Part shown: positions 1 to 5,488 of the stretch, piece by piece | Position numbering within the stretch: position 1 is the first letter of the stretch | How the letters are laid out: every line of letters starts with the position of its first letter | Assembly (NCBI GenBank): GCA_043801935.1 | Contig: JAZDLO010000131.1 | Location: 1 to 5,643, forward strand | Direction of reading: 5' to 3' | Length of the DNA: 5,643 nt | From: JAZDLO01 sp043801935 | GTDB lineage: Bacteria > Actinomycetota > Thermoleophilia > RBG-16-64-13 | Notes under the pieces: model-generated | What the model was told of the DNA's origin: nothing | The model's database searches: none | Seen by the model: the letters and a program-made list of their open reading frames with translations, nothing else | Position numbers and translations under genes: made by a program

Positions 1-261
1 GGAGCCGGGGAAATCCCGCTCCAGGGCGATCCGGATCCGGGCGATCCGTTCACTCAGCTCCACCTTGCGCGGCGCCAACGAAACGGGCCGGGGAAGCTCA
101 CTGGTGGTCCGCGGCGTTTGGACGATGGCTGTTGCCTCGCCCGGATTGGCCGTAGTCCGGGCGTAGGCGGCTGAACCGAGGTGATCGCTGGTTGCGGCTA
201 AGGACAGCATGGAAGACAATAGGATGAACCCGGATGCGGCAAGAGCTGGCCGGGTGCGCAT
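1..261 (-). CDS. Secreted protein of unknown function, N-terminal part (cut by window edge)
   Basis: The reading frame opens with ATG at 261 and stays open for 87 codons to the left edge, so the C-terminal part is missing. The N terminus has a signal-peptide shape: MRTRPALAAS, then a hydrophobic stretch (GFILLSSMLSLAA), then a small-residue region that would suit signal peptidase I cleavage after about residue 24. The rest is rich in Thr, Pro and Ala up to about residue 60, then becomes charged and helix-like (VELSERIARIRIALERDF). I do not recognise the family. The start is supported by a strong purine-rich Shine-Dalgarno site, GGGAGGG, 8 nt upstream. The gene lies in the same orientation as the transposase on its right, about 316 bp from that gene's stop, so it could receive read-through. 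The signal peptide is seen in the sequence; export is inferred. Confidence 0.62.
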   Translation of the reverse strand, partial: MRTRPALAASGFILLSSMLSLAATSDHLGSAAYARTTANPGEATAIVQTPRTTSELPRPVSLAPRKVELSERIARIRIALERDFPGS

Positions 262-269
262 GGTTGCTT

Positions 270-276
270 CCCTCCC
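270..276 (-). promoter_or_regulatory. Shine-Dalgarno site of the left-edge secreted protein gene
   Basis: On the minus strand this reads GGGAGGG, 8 nt before the ATG at 261. It decides the start of the partial secreted protein. The surrounding 262-386 region holds no coding frame I can support. It contains two TTGACG-like hexamers (minus strand, 364-369 and 334-339), but neither has a convincing -10 partner, so no promoter is called. Confidence 0.55.
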
Positions 277-386
277 ATTTCCGCGTGGACTGGCTCAGAT
301 CCGAGTTTGCGGGTCCCCCTGTGAGGCTGGCTGCGTCAATACCTACACTGCCCGGCGCCTTGCCGTCAAGAGAGGTCCGAAGCGAC

Positions 387-403
387 CAGCCGTTTCGGAA
401 TTG
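387..403 (+). repeat. Left terminal inverted repeat of the insertion sequence
   Basis: CAGCCGTTTCGGAATTG here is the exact reverse complement of 2244-2260. Moving inward, weak similarity continues for about 20-30 bp. Moving outward, it ends at once, as expected for the tip of a transposable element. Confidence 0.65.
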
Positions 404-442
404 CCACCGGTTCGGGCCGGCGAGGTGGCTGGGCGGAGTGGA

Positions 443-456
443 GATGGCTGGTTTTC
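443..456 (+). repeat. Left subterminal motif, inverted relative to the right-end motifs
   Basis: GATGGCTGGTTTTC is, in reverse complement, GAAAACCAGCCATC. This closely resembles GAAACTAGCCGTC (2200-2212) and GAAAATAGCCCGTC (2171-2184) at the other end. The inverted arrangement at comparable distances from the 17-bp tips (56 and 48 bp) suits transposase-binding sites. The binding role is inferred. Confidence 0.4.
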
Positions 457-577
457 GGTCCTGGGTGGCGTCGCGTCGCATTTGCGGCGACACTTCTCCC
501 TGAGGGTGGGTGCCCTCCGTGCGGGATTCGGCTTTTCCAAGCAAGAGGAAGGAACGACTTCGTCGGGGGTCCCGCCC

Positions 578-1771
578 TCAACTGGTGTCGCGGAGGCGCG
601 GGAGCGCCAGGGCGAGCCGGAGCTTGCGGAGAAGGTCGATCGGGGCGAGCACGCGGTGGGTTCCTCGATGCAGGTAGCGCATGCGGTAGAGACGTTCGAG
701 GGACAGGGCCAGGAGCGTCAGGAGCCACCCCAGGAGCAGGCTGTTGGCATGATGATGGGTGATGTGCTCCAGGGCGTGGTAGGTCTTGCCTTCATTGAAG
801 CCTTGGTTCTCGATCTCCCAGCGGCTCTTGGCCATGCGAAAGAGGCTACGACTGCCGACCTGTTGGAGGGGGTAGTCGGTTAGCCAGTATGCTTCCACGA
901 TCTTCCCGCTGGGTTTGTATTGCCGATAGCGGAGGACGCGGACCGTGGGCCACCGCAGAGTTTCCCAGGGATCAAAGTCTTCGGCATCCCACAACTCGAT
1001 CCGATCGGCACCCTCCTCGATTCTCATCGAGGGAGGCCTGTTTGTAAAGCGAGCCTGAGCCTGGGCCAGGAGCTCGGGGAGATTGGCCTTGAGTCGGACG
1101 ACGACATGCAATCCCAACCCACCGACCATGTGCAGGAAGGGCGCCTTGGCGTACAAGCCGTCGACCACCGCATAGTCGGCAAAGCGCCGGCCCAGATGCT
1201 GCACGGCTCGCTGGCACAACGCCTGGCTGGCCGCGTATTCGCTCCCGCCTGCCGCATACGGTTCGACATCGAAAGGCAAAGACAGCCCGGCTCCCACGAC
1301 GCTGACCATGCTGAAGTGATGCCCATAGCCGGTCACTTGATGCTCTGCATTATGCACGGGATGGCACAGCGGGCATCGCGCGCGCGTGCACCGGGCGACT
1401 CCCGTGCCATCCAGAGCCAGACCGAGGAACGGGCGACTCTGGAAGGCCTTCTTGCGCCGGGCCCGGTGGAGCAAGGCTGTCAACGCCTGGCGCGTCGTCT
1501 CGGGATCGAGTCGCTCGGTGAAATAGGCCAGAGCATCGTCTCCGAAGCGATGGCCGACACCCAACTGGGTACGAGCCGAGGAACGGACCAGGGCCTCGAC
1601 TCCATGGAAGCTCCCCTCCCGCAGGATCTGACCGACCACCAGCGACCAGAGCAAGTCCTGCGCCGGGATCCGAGGGCGGCGACGACCATCGCCAGGACGA
1701 CGGAAGTAGGAAGCAAGTTCGTACGACCGGAACGCGAACCGCTGCAGACGCTGCGGGCTGGGACCGGTCAC
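578..1771 (-). CDS. DDE transposase, IS4-like superfamily
   Basis: This 397-aa protein is expected to cut and join the element ends using an RNase H-fold DDE core. Candidate catalytic residues are D121 (in LALDGTG), D204 (in VVDGLYAK) and E321 (in RWEIENQGFNEGK). R317 and K329 around that Glu resemble the R-E-K part of the IS4-type YREK signature, although the Tyr is replaced and the Glu-Lys spacing is one longer. A Cys/His cluster, C128-x4-C133-x2-C136-H137-x2-H140, follows the first Asp and may bind zinc. I chose the GTG start at 1771 because it overlaps the upstream stop as GTGA, and homologous-looking sequence begins just after it. The frame stays open to 1993, but that part is only a shadow of the upstream gene. 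The family assignment beyond DDE/IS4-like is uncertain. Confidence 0.85.
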   Translation of the reverse strand: MTGPSPQRLQRFAFRSYELASYFRRPGDGRRRPRIPAQDLLWSLVVGQILREGSFHGVEALVRSSARTQLGVGHRFGDDALAYFTERLDPETTRQALTALLHRARRKKAFQSRPFLGLALDGTGVARCTRARCPLCHPVHNAEHQVTGYGHHFSMVSVVGAGLSLPFDVEPYAAGGSEYAASQALCQRAVQHLGRRFADYAVVDGLYAKAPFLHMVGGLGLHVVVRLKANLPELLAQAQARFTNRPPSMRIEEGADRIELWDAEDFDPWETLRWPTVRVLRYRQYKPSGKIVEAYWLTDYPLQQVGSRSLFRMAKSRWEIENQGFNEGKTYHALEHITHHHANSLLLGWLLTLLALSLERLYRMRYLHRGTHRVLAPIDLLRKLRLALALPRLRDTS

Positions 1772-2115
1772 CGACGCCGCTGCCGGCGGGCCAAAACCAG
1801 AAGCTCCGCGTTGGCCGCAAAGATCTCCGCCACGGCCTCCTTGAAGGCGCGCCCCTCCTCCACTCGATGCCGCACGTCTTCGACCCACTCCTTGGGAACA
1901 CGCTCCACCCGCCGTCGTCCTCCCCGGGTGAAGGTCAGAACCCAACTTGGGTGGCCCTCTCCCTGGGCGCACCGACAGGTCGGCTTCCCGCATCTGGTCA
2001 GGTTGAGGGTGAGCGAGCCGGGCAGACCCTCCGGCGGAAGCTTGATTCCCCGGAGCCGGTCGAACTTGGTCTTCCGCAGACGGGCGGCGTCTGCGCCTTT
2101 GGGGTTGGCGTTCAT
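1768..2115 (-). CDS. DUF6788-like small protein encoded with the transposase
   Basis: This is a 115-aa basic protein. Residues 1-35 are Lys/Arg rich. A core beginning GSLTLNLTRCGKPTCRC follows, with C42-x4-C47-x-C49 and H55 forming a possible metal-binding knuckle. Then comes a short beta-like stretch (WVLTFTRGG). A helical tail runs from about residue 76 to the end (EWVEDVRHRVEEG onward) and finishes in RRQRRR. The CGKPTCRC core with a nearby G-x-HP motif matches the DUF6788 pattern I know from genes next to transposases; no function is established for it. The stop overlaps the transposase start by 4 bp, which suggests translational coupling and a role in transposition or its control. The ATG at 2115 has no Shine-Dalgarno site and lies directly against a palindrome containing the -10 box, so the mRNA may be leaderless. 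A DNA-binding role is inference. Confidence 0.78.
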   Translation of the reverse strand: MNANPKGADAARLRKTKFDRLRGIKLPPEGLPGSLTLNLTRCGKPTCRCAQGEGHPSWVLTFTRGGRRRVERVPKEWVEDVRHRVEEGRAFKEAVAEIFAANAELLVLARRQRRR

Positions 2116-2137
2116 CTTGTAGTCATAATACTACAAG
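2116..2137. repeat. Perfect 8-6-8 palindrome abutting the DUF6788-like start codon
   Basis: CTTGTAGT and ACTACAAG are exact reverse complements separated by 6 bp, and the arm ends one base before the ATG. The palindrome covers the -10 box. It could be an operator in DNA. In a longer read-through transcript it would form a hairpin directly at the start codon. Confidence 0.7.
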
Positions 2138-2153
2138 ACAATCATGACAGCAA
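2125..2153 (-). promoter_or_regulatory. Promoter of the insertion sequence
   Basis: On the minus strand a TTGCTG -35 (2148-2153) and a TATTAT -10 (2125-2130) are separated by exactly 17 bp. A T-rich tract just upstream of the -35 (2154-2162) resembles an UP element. This is an AT-rich pocket in a GC-rich region. Transcription would begin about at the ATG at 2115, which fits the missing ribosome binding site. The -10 lies inside the palindrome at 2116-2137. Confidence 0.6.
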
Positions 2154-2170
2154 GAAAAAAGTGACGATGC

Positions 2171-2212
2171 GAAAATAGCCCGTCGGGGAACCATGGGTGA
2201 AACTAGCCGTCC
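2171..2212 (+). repeat. Paired right subterminal motifs of the insertion sequence
   Basis: GAAAATAGCCCGTC (2171-2184) and GAAACTAGCCGTC (2200-2212) form a near-identical direct repeat. Both are inverted relative to the left-end motif at 443-456. They lie between the promoter and the right terminal repeat, where transposase-binding sites would be expected. Confidence 0.4.
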
Positions 2213-2243
2213 CGACAGACCCTTACGGCTTCCAATCAGAGGT

Positions 2244-2260
2244 CAATTCCGAAACGGCTG
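2244..2260 (-). repeat. Right terminal inverted repeat of the insertion sequence
   Basis: CAATTCCGAAACGGCTG is the exact reverse complement of 387-403. It lies 129 bp upstream of the first gene of the element and 6 bp from a strong hairpin in the flanking DNA. Confidence 0.65.
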
Positions 2261-2266
2261 CTTGGC

Positions 2267-2288
2267 CCACGAGTTTGCAGACTCGTGG
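2267..2288 (-). terminator. Hairpin downstream of the M28 peptidase gene, possible terminator
   Basis: CCACGAGT and ACTCGTGG form a perfect 8-bp stem with a 6-nt loop (TTGCAG), about 80 bp after the peptidase stop. There is no U-tract after it in the minus direction, so it is not a canonical intrinsic terminator. It could still stabilise the 3' end or reduce read-through into the insertion element. The stem is seen directly; the termination role is inferred. Confidence 0.45.
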
Positions 2289-2327
2289 CGGGTGGCTTCG
2301 CTCCGGGCCGTTCGGTGGAGTCGGGAA

Positions 2328-2374
2328 GCAGCTTCAAGATGCGGCTTCGAGCAGCGGCTTCGGAAAGCTACTTC
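2328..2374 (-). repeat. Four GAAGYNGC-type motifs at exact 13-bp spacing
   Basis: On the minus strand, GAAGTAGC (2367-2374), GAAGCCGC (2354-2361), GAAGCCGC (2341-2348) and GAAGCTGC (2328-2335) each start exactly 13 bp apart, with unrelated 5-bp spacers. The first copy includes the last Lys codon and the TAG stop of the peptidase gene. A weak fifth position (GACTCCAC, 2315-2322) matches 5 of 8 bases of the GAAGCCGC copy. The function is unknown. Confidence 0.6.
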
Positions 2375-5232
2375 AGCAGCACAATCGGCACGCGGACCGC
2401 CACGCCGGGGCCGGTCCACGCCGCCCAATAGATCCCGGCTGCGGCGGCGCGACCGGCGGCGTCACGCCCATCCCAGCGCAGGGTGCGCTCTCCCGCGGGC
2501 ATCCGTCCCTCGGCGAGGACCGCGATGCGGCGCCCTGAAGCCTCGAAGACTTCGCAGCGTCCGTTCGCCTCCTTCGGCAAACGCAGGACGATCCCGGCTG
2601 CCCCGGGCGCGGGATTTGGCACGATCCGCAGCGTCGCGCCCCGCGACGGATCGGCCGCCGCCACCGGATCACCCTCCGGGGCCGCGATCGGCGCAGGCTG
2701 TCCAATCAGGGAGAAATCATCGAGATACCAGCCGCGATCGACCAATCCGGAGTCGGCGCCGAAGCGGAATCGCAGGCGGACCCACTGCCCGAGGTACGAA
2801 TCGAGAGGGTAGACTCTCTCCAGCCAGACGGACGAGGTCCCCTGGAATCCCTGCTGACCGGCCAGGGGGTTGCAGCTCCCGGTGAGGTTCCCGACGTAGC
2901 CGCCGTTCGGCGGGACCACCGTCCAGGTCACGCCGCCGTCGGTGGAGACCTGCAAATTCCCGCCGTCGTAGCCTGTCTCGGTTCGGTACCAGTTCCAGCA
3001 GCGAAGTGTGGCGCTTGTCATGTTCACGAGGCTGACGGGCGGTATGTCGAGTCGATAGTCGGCGCAGTTGGCGTAGTTCGCGCCGATGACGGTGCCCCAC
3101 ACGTTGGTGCCGGAGTGCGCCCCGGGGGGTGCGTCCGTACCCCGGGCCCAGCCGGCGTTGGTGGTGAACCCCTCGCCGTCCACCTCGAAGTCGTAGGCCG
3201 CCCTGAGGACGAAGTCGACACCGCCGGTCACCTGGCCGGAGGCGACGGTCACCATTTTTCCGCGGGCCGTCAGATTCGCGATGCTGGCGCACACCGCCAC
3301 CGACCCCGGTGGCACGTCGGCCATGGTGTAGCTGCCGTCGGCGGCCGAGGAGGCGCTGCCGGTCACCCCTTCAACCTCGATGAGCGCGCCGGCGAGCGGT
3401 GCGCCCAGAGCATCGCGCACGACACCGGTGATGGAAGCCGACTGGAGGGCTTGCAGGACGATGGAAGGCGTAGCGCCGCCCCCGGCCGGGACGGTCACGG
3501 CCGCGGAATTGGGGACGCAACCGGTCTTAGTCACCGCCACGGTGTAGTCGGCAGGGAGCAGATCCGAAAACGCGAACAGCCCGTCGGCGCCCACGGTGAC
3601 CGGGTTCGATGAAGTCCCGGAGAGCGAGACCACCGCCCCAGCGGGCGAGCCACCCCCGGCGATACTCACGCTGCCGCTGATCCACCCGAGCGAGCTGGTC
3701 ACCCCGGCCAGTTCCGCGGTGGTGATGAGTACCGATCCGGCGATCTTCCGCATGAGCCCCGCGTCCAGCTTGTCGACGGTGTCGCACGTCTGGTGGTAGC
3801 AGGGATAACTGTCGTACTCGTTTTCGATGGCCAGGACGGCCGGGAACCCGTGGGTGTGGAACGGTTCATGGTCCGACCCCCACCCTTCTCCTGGATAGAG
3901 GTATGTCGTCAGACCGCAATATGTTCTGGCGTTAACATCAAGTTGATTCATGATCCAGACGGACGATGTCCCCTGGTGGAACCCCTCGATCCAAAGGTCG
4001 GCGCCGGCGGGGTCGTTGTACGCGATCATGTCCATGGTGAGCATGGCCTTGATGTCCAGATTCAGGTTGTCGGCCTCGGTCGCGTAGTGCGTGCTCCCGA
4101 GCAAGCCCTGCTCCTCACCGGCGAAGAGAATGAAGTGAATCGTCTTCTCGCAGGGGAGATTGGCCAGCAGGCGCGCCGCTTCGAGCACGGCGACGGAGCC
4201 GGAGCCGTTGTCCTCCGCCCCGGGCGCCAGCGTCGTGGGGCTCGGCGAGGTCGAGTCGAGGTGCCCGCTGATGATGACAATCTGCGACGGATAGAGCGTG
4301 CCGGTCTTGACGGCCACCACGTTGGTCATGGCGTGACCGCTGCCGGTGAACGGATCCAGGGACGCCGAGAGCCCCAGCGACTGAAAGACGCCGAGGGCAT
4401 ACTGGCAGGCGGTGTCGAACTGCGGAGTCGTGGACGAGCGGGTCTGCAAACCCGTAGAGAGGGTGTCCAGGTCGGTGAACATCCGGTCGGTGTTGACCGC
4501 GCGAGCCAGCGCGGCGAGGTGCGTCGGGTCGGACGCGCGCATGCGCTGGGTGCGAATGGGGCCGGTTTCCTCGCCCGGGGCGGGCGACAGCGGTGGGGCG
4601 TCGATCTCACGACCCGCGCCGAGGGTGGACGGCGCCACCGTGTCGATCCGCTGAGCGCGACAGCCGGGCGCCTCAGCGACCGCCGACAGCCACGAGGGGA
4701 GCCGCAAGAGCACGACGGCTCCATCGGAGGCCAGCACCGGGATGGCGCGCAGATCAGCGCCGGTCGGCTCGGCCACGGTGCGGCCGGCATTGTGGGCCGA
4801 CGCGAGAGCGGCGCTCCAGGCGGGCGGGAGTTCACCCCGTGCGACCATCGCAGCGGTGGACGGAGTCACGAGCAGCAACGATCCGTCATCCGCGGAACCG
4901 AGCACCCGGGTCCCCGAGGGCAGTCCGCGCAACACAGTCCCGGCGTCGAGGAGCCCCACCGTTCCGGTCTCCATTTGGTGCAGCGGCACGAAGCTCGCGG
5001 GCACCGCCGTCGCCTCGGCCGCGTGCCACGCCAGGACCGTTCCGCGCACTCCCGCAGCCTCCGTCAGCGCAGTGCCGGCCAACGCCGGGCCCACCGGCGG
5101 CGTGTCGGCCAGCGCCGAACTGGCTGAGGCCGGCAGAATCGCCGCGACCAGGATCAGAAGGAGACGTCGGGGGAATACCGAGTTCATTTCGCGGGCAGGG
5201 ACGGTACGGAGTAGTCCGCGGAGGGACAACAT
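2368..5232 (-). CDS. Secreted multidomain M28-family zinc aminopeptidase
   Basis: This is a 954-aa exported exopeptidase, expected to release N-terminal amino acids outside the cytoplasm. The order is: signal peptide (cleavage probably after ALA at about 42), an unassigned propeptide-like region (45-235), the M28 catalytic domain (about 240-510), two carboxypeptidase-regulatory-like beta domains (about 516-595 and 599-676), a MAM/jelly-roll-like domain (about 679-844, ending GWYLDDFSLIG), and a FlgD-Ig-like C-terminal domain (about 868-954, WDGRDAAGR then GIY). The dizinc ligands are all present: H324 (GHLDS), D341 (EDNGSG), E374 with catalytic E373 (AGEEQG), D401 (MDMIAY) and H480 (CYHQTCDT). 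The ATG at 5232 is chosen for its AAGGAG site. The ATG at 5187 lacks one, and the frame further upstream shows no homology. The C-terminal domain may serve anchoring or secretion, but this is unproven. Confidence 0.93.
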   Translation of the reverse strand: MLSLRGLLRTVPAREMNSVFPRRLLLILVAAILPASASSALADTPPVGPALAGTALTEAAGVRGTVLAWHAAEATAVPASFVPLHQMETGTVGLLDAGTVLRGLPSGTRVLGSADDGSLLLVTPSTAAMVARGELPPAWSAALASAHNAGRTVAEPTGADLRAIPVLASDGAVVLLRLPSWLSAVAEAPGCRAQRIDTVAPSTLGAGREIDAPPLSPAPGEETGPIRTQRMRASDPTHLAALARAVNTDRMFTDLDTLSTGLQTRSSTTPQFDTACQYALGVFQSLGLSASLDPFTGSGHAMTNVVAVKTGTLYPSQIVIISGHLDSTSPSPTTLAPGAEDNGSGSVAVLEAARLLANLPCEKTIHFILFAGEEQGLLGSTHYATEADNLNLDIKAMLTMDMIAYNDPAGADLWIEGFHQGTSSVWIMNQLDVNARTYCGLTTYLYPGEGWGSDHEPFHTHGFPAVLAIENEYDSYPCYHQTCDTVDKLDAGLMRKIAGSVLITTAELAGVTSSLGWISGSVSIAGGGSPAGAVVSLSGTSSNPVTVGADGLFAFSDLLPADYTVAVTKTGCVPNSAAVTVPAGGGATPSIVLQALQSASITGVVRDALGAPLAGALIEVEGVTGSASSAADGSYTMADVPPGSVAVCASIANLTARGKMVTVASGQVTGGVDFVLRAAYDFEVDGEGFTTNAGWARGTDAPPGAHSGTNVWGTVIGANYANCADYRLDIPPVSLVNMTSATLRCWNWYRTETGYDGGNLQVSTDGGVTWTVVPPNGGYVGNLTGSCNPLAGQQGFQGTSSVWLERVYPLDSYLGQWVRLRFRFGADSGLVDRGWYLDDFSLIGQPAPIAAPEGDPVAAADPSRGATLRIVPNPAPGAAGIVLRLPKEANGRCEVFEASGRRIAVLAEGRMPAGERTLRWDGRDAAGRAAAAGIYWAAWTGPGVAVRVPIVLLK

Positions 5233-5240
5233 GTTGCGGT

Positions 5241-5246
5241 CTCCTT
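5241..5246 (-). promoter_or_regulatory. Shine-Dalgarno site of the M28 peptidase gene
   Basis: The minus strand reads AAGGAG with 8 nt to the ATG at 5232. It decides between the start at 5232 and the in-frame ATG at 5187 (MNSVF...), which has no purine-rich site before it. The longer signal peptide with 15 extra N-terminal residues is therefore preferred. Confidence 0.7.
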
Positions 5247-5259
5247 GGTGGGGGCGTAA

Positions 5260-5454
5260 GTGCGACAGCTTCCTGTCAACGGAGGCGCTTGCCATAATCC
5301 TACCGCAAGCGCAGGCTCTGCCGGCATCGAATTGACGGGTTGGCGGAATCTTTCCGCAAACGCCGTGGTCACCTTTGATCCGCAAAAGGTAGCCCCGGCC
5401 GAACTCAAGGTGCTCATCGAGGATCTGGGCTACGCCGTCGCGGAGAGAATCTAG
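5260..5454 (+). CDS. Small HMA (heavy-metal-associated)-like protein, probably degraded
   Basis: This is a 64-aa ORF from GTG at 5260, directly after an in-frame stop at 5257-5259. Its second half reads like the end of an HMA copper/mercury-binding domain: NLSANAVVTFDPQKV, then AELKVLIEDLGYAV. The first half fits the length of such a domain and contains LPVNGGACHN where LPV-x-GM-x-CxxC is expected, but only one Cys of the CxxC metal site is present. The usual helix after it is not recognisable. Codons in the first 29 positions end in A/T more often (13 of 29) than the last 35 (10 of 35). It lies on the strand opposite the peptidase, and its 5' half occupies that gene's upstream region. Either it is a decaying metallochaperone gene, or only the C-terminal half is real ancestry. 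A GGGGG stretch 5 nt before the GTG could serve as a ribosome site. Confidence 0.45.
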   Translation: MRQLPVNGGACHNPTASAGSAGIELTGWRNLSANAVVTFDPQKVAPAELKVLIEDLGYAVAERI

Positions 5455-5488
5455 CTGGGGTCGATCGCTGCCCCGCCTCGCTTGCTTC

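Larger units (their letters stand above)
387..2260 (-). mobile_element. Insertion sequence with DUF6788-like gene plus DDE transposase
   Basis: The proposed element is about 1.87 kb. It is bounded by a perfect 17-bp inverted repeat, and similarity between the two ends stops sharply at its outer edge. Inside it are two overlapping minus-strand genes: a small DUF6788-like protein and a DDE transposase. The left end carries about 174 bp of non-coding DNA after the transposase stop. I see no gene there, only a small GAGGG/CCCTC hairpin at 502-517. The right end carries about 128 bp before the first gene, with the promoter. No matching target-site duplication is visible: the flanks are GAAGCGAC on the left and CTTGGCCC on the right. 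The exact ends are therefore inferred. A nested inner motif pair at 443-456 and 2200-2212 could instead mark the true tips. The ORFs look intact, so the element may still be active. Confidence 0.68.

Noticed and set aside
98..544. Minus-strand 148-aa frame over the left element end
   Set aside because: It crosses the proposed element boundary and overlaps, in another frame, the better supported secreted protein with a signal peptide and Shine-Dalgarno site.
1768..1993. N-terminal extension of the transposase, or programmed -1 frameshift from the DUF6788-like gene
   Set aside because: The extension is a Gly/Arg-rich shadow of the upstream gene, and I see no slippery heptamer near the junction. 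The GTGA overlap gives a simpler explanation.
920..2122. Long plus-strand ORF (400 aa) opposite the transposase
   Set aside because: It is antisense to a transposase with recognisable catalytic motifs, has low-complexity Arg/Gly-rich composition, and matches no family. It is a GC-rich shadow.
2193..2885. Plus-strand ORF (230 aa) across the element end and the peptidase 3' part
   Set aside because: It crosses the element boundary and is extremely Arg/Pro/Ser rich, as expected for an antisense frame of GC-rich coding DNA.
3793..5127. Long plus-strand ORF (444 aa) opposite the M28 peptidase
   Set aside because: The opposite strand encodes all M28 zinc ligands in order. The antisense translation is rich in Arg and Gly with no recognisable domain.
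5250..5279. TTGACA at 5274-5279 (minus strand) as -35 of the peptidase promoter
   Set aside because: The hexamer is perfect, but no convincing -10 lies 16-18 bp downstream; the sequence there is GC-rich.
5455..5488. Terminator between the HMA-like ORF and murB
   Set aside because: Only a GGGG/CCCC pairing around a CGATCG core is present, with a mismatched stem and no T-tract on either strand.
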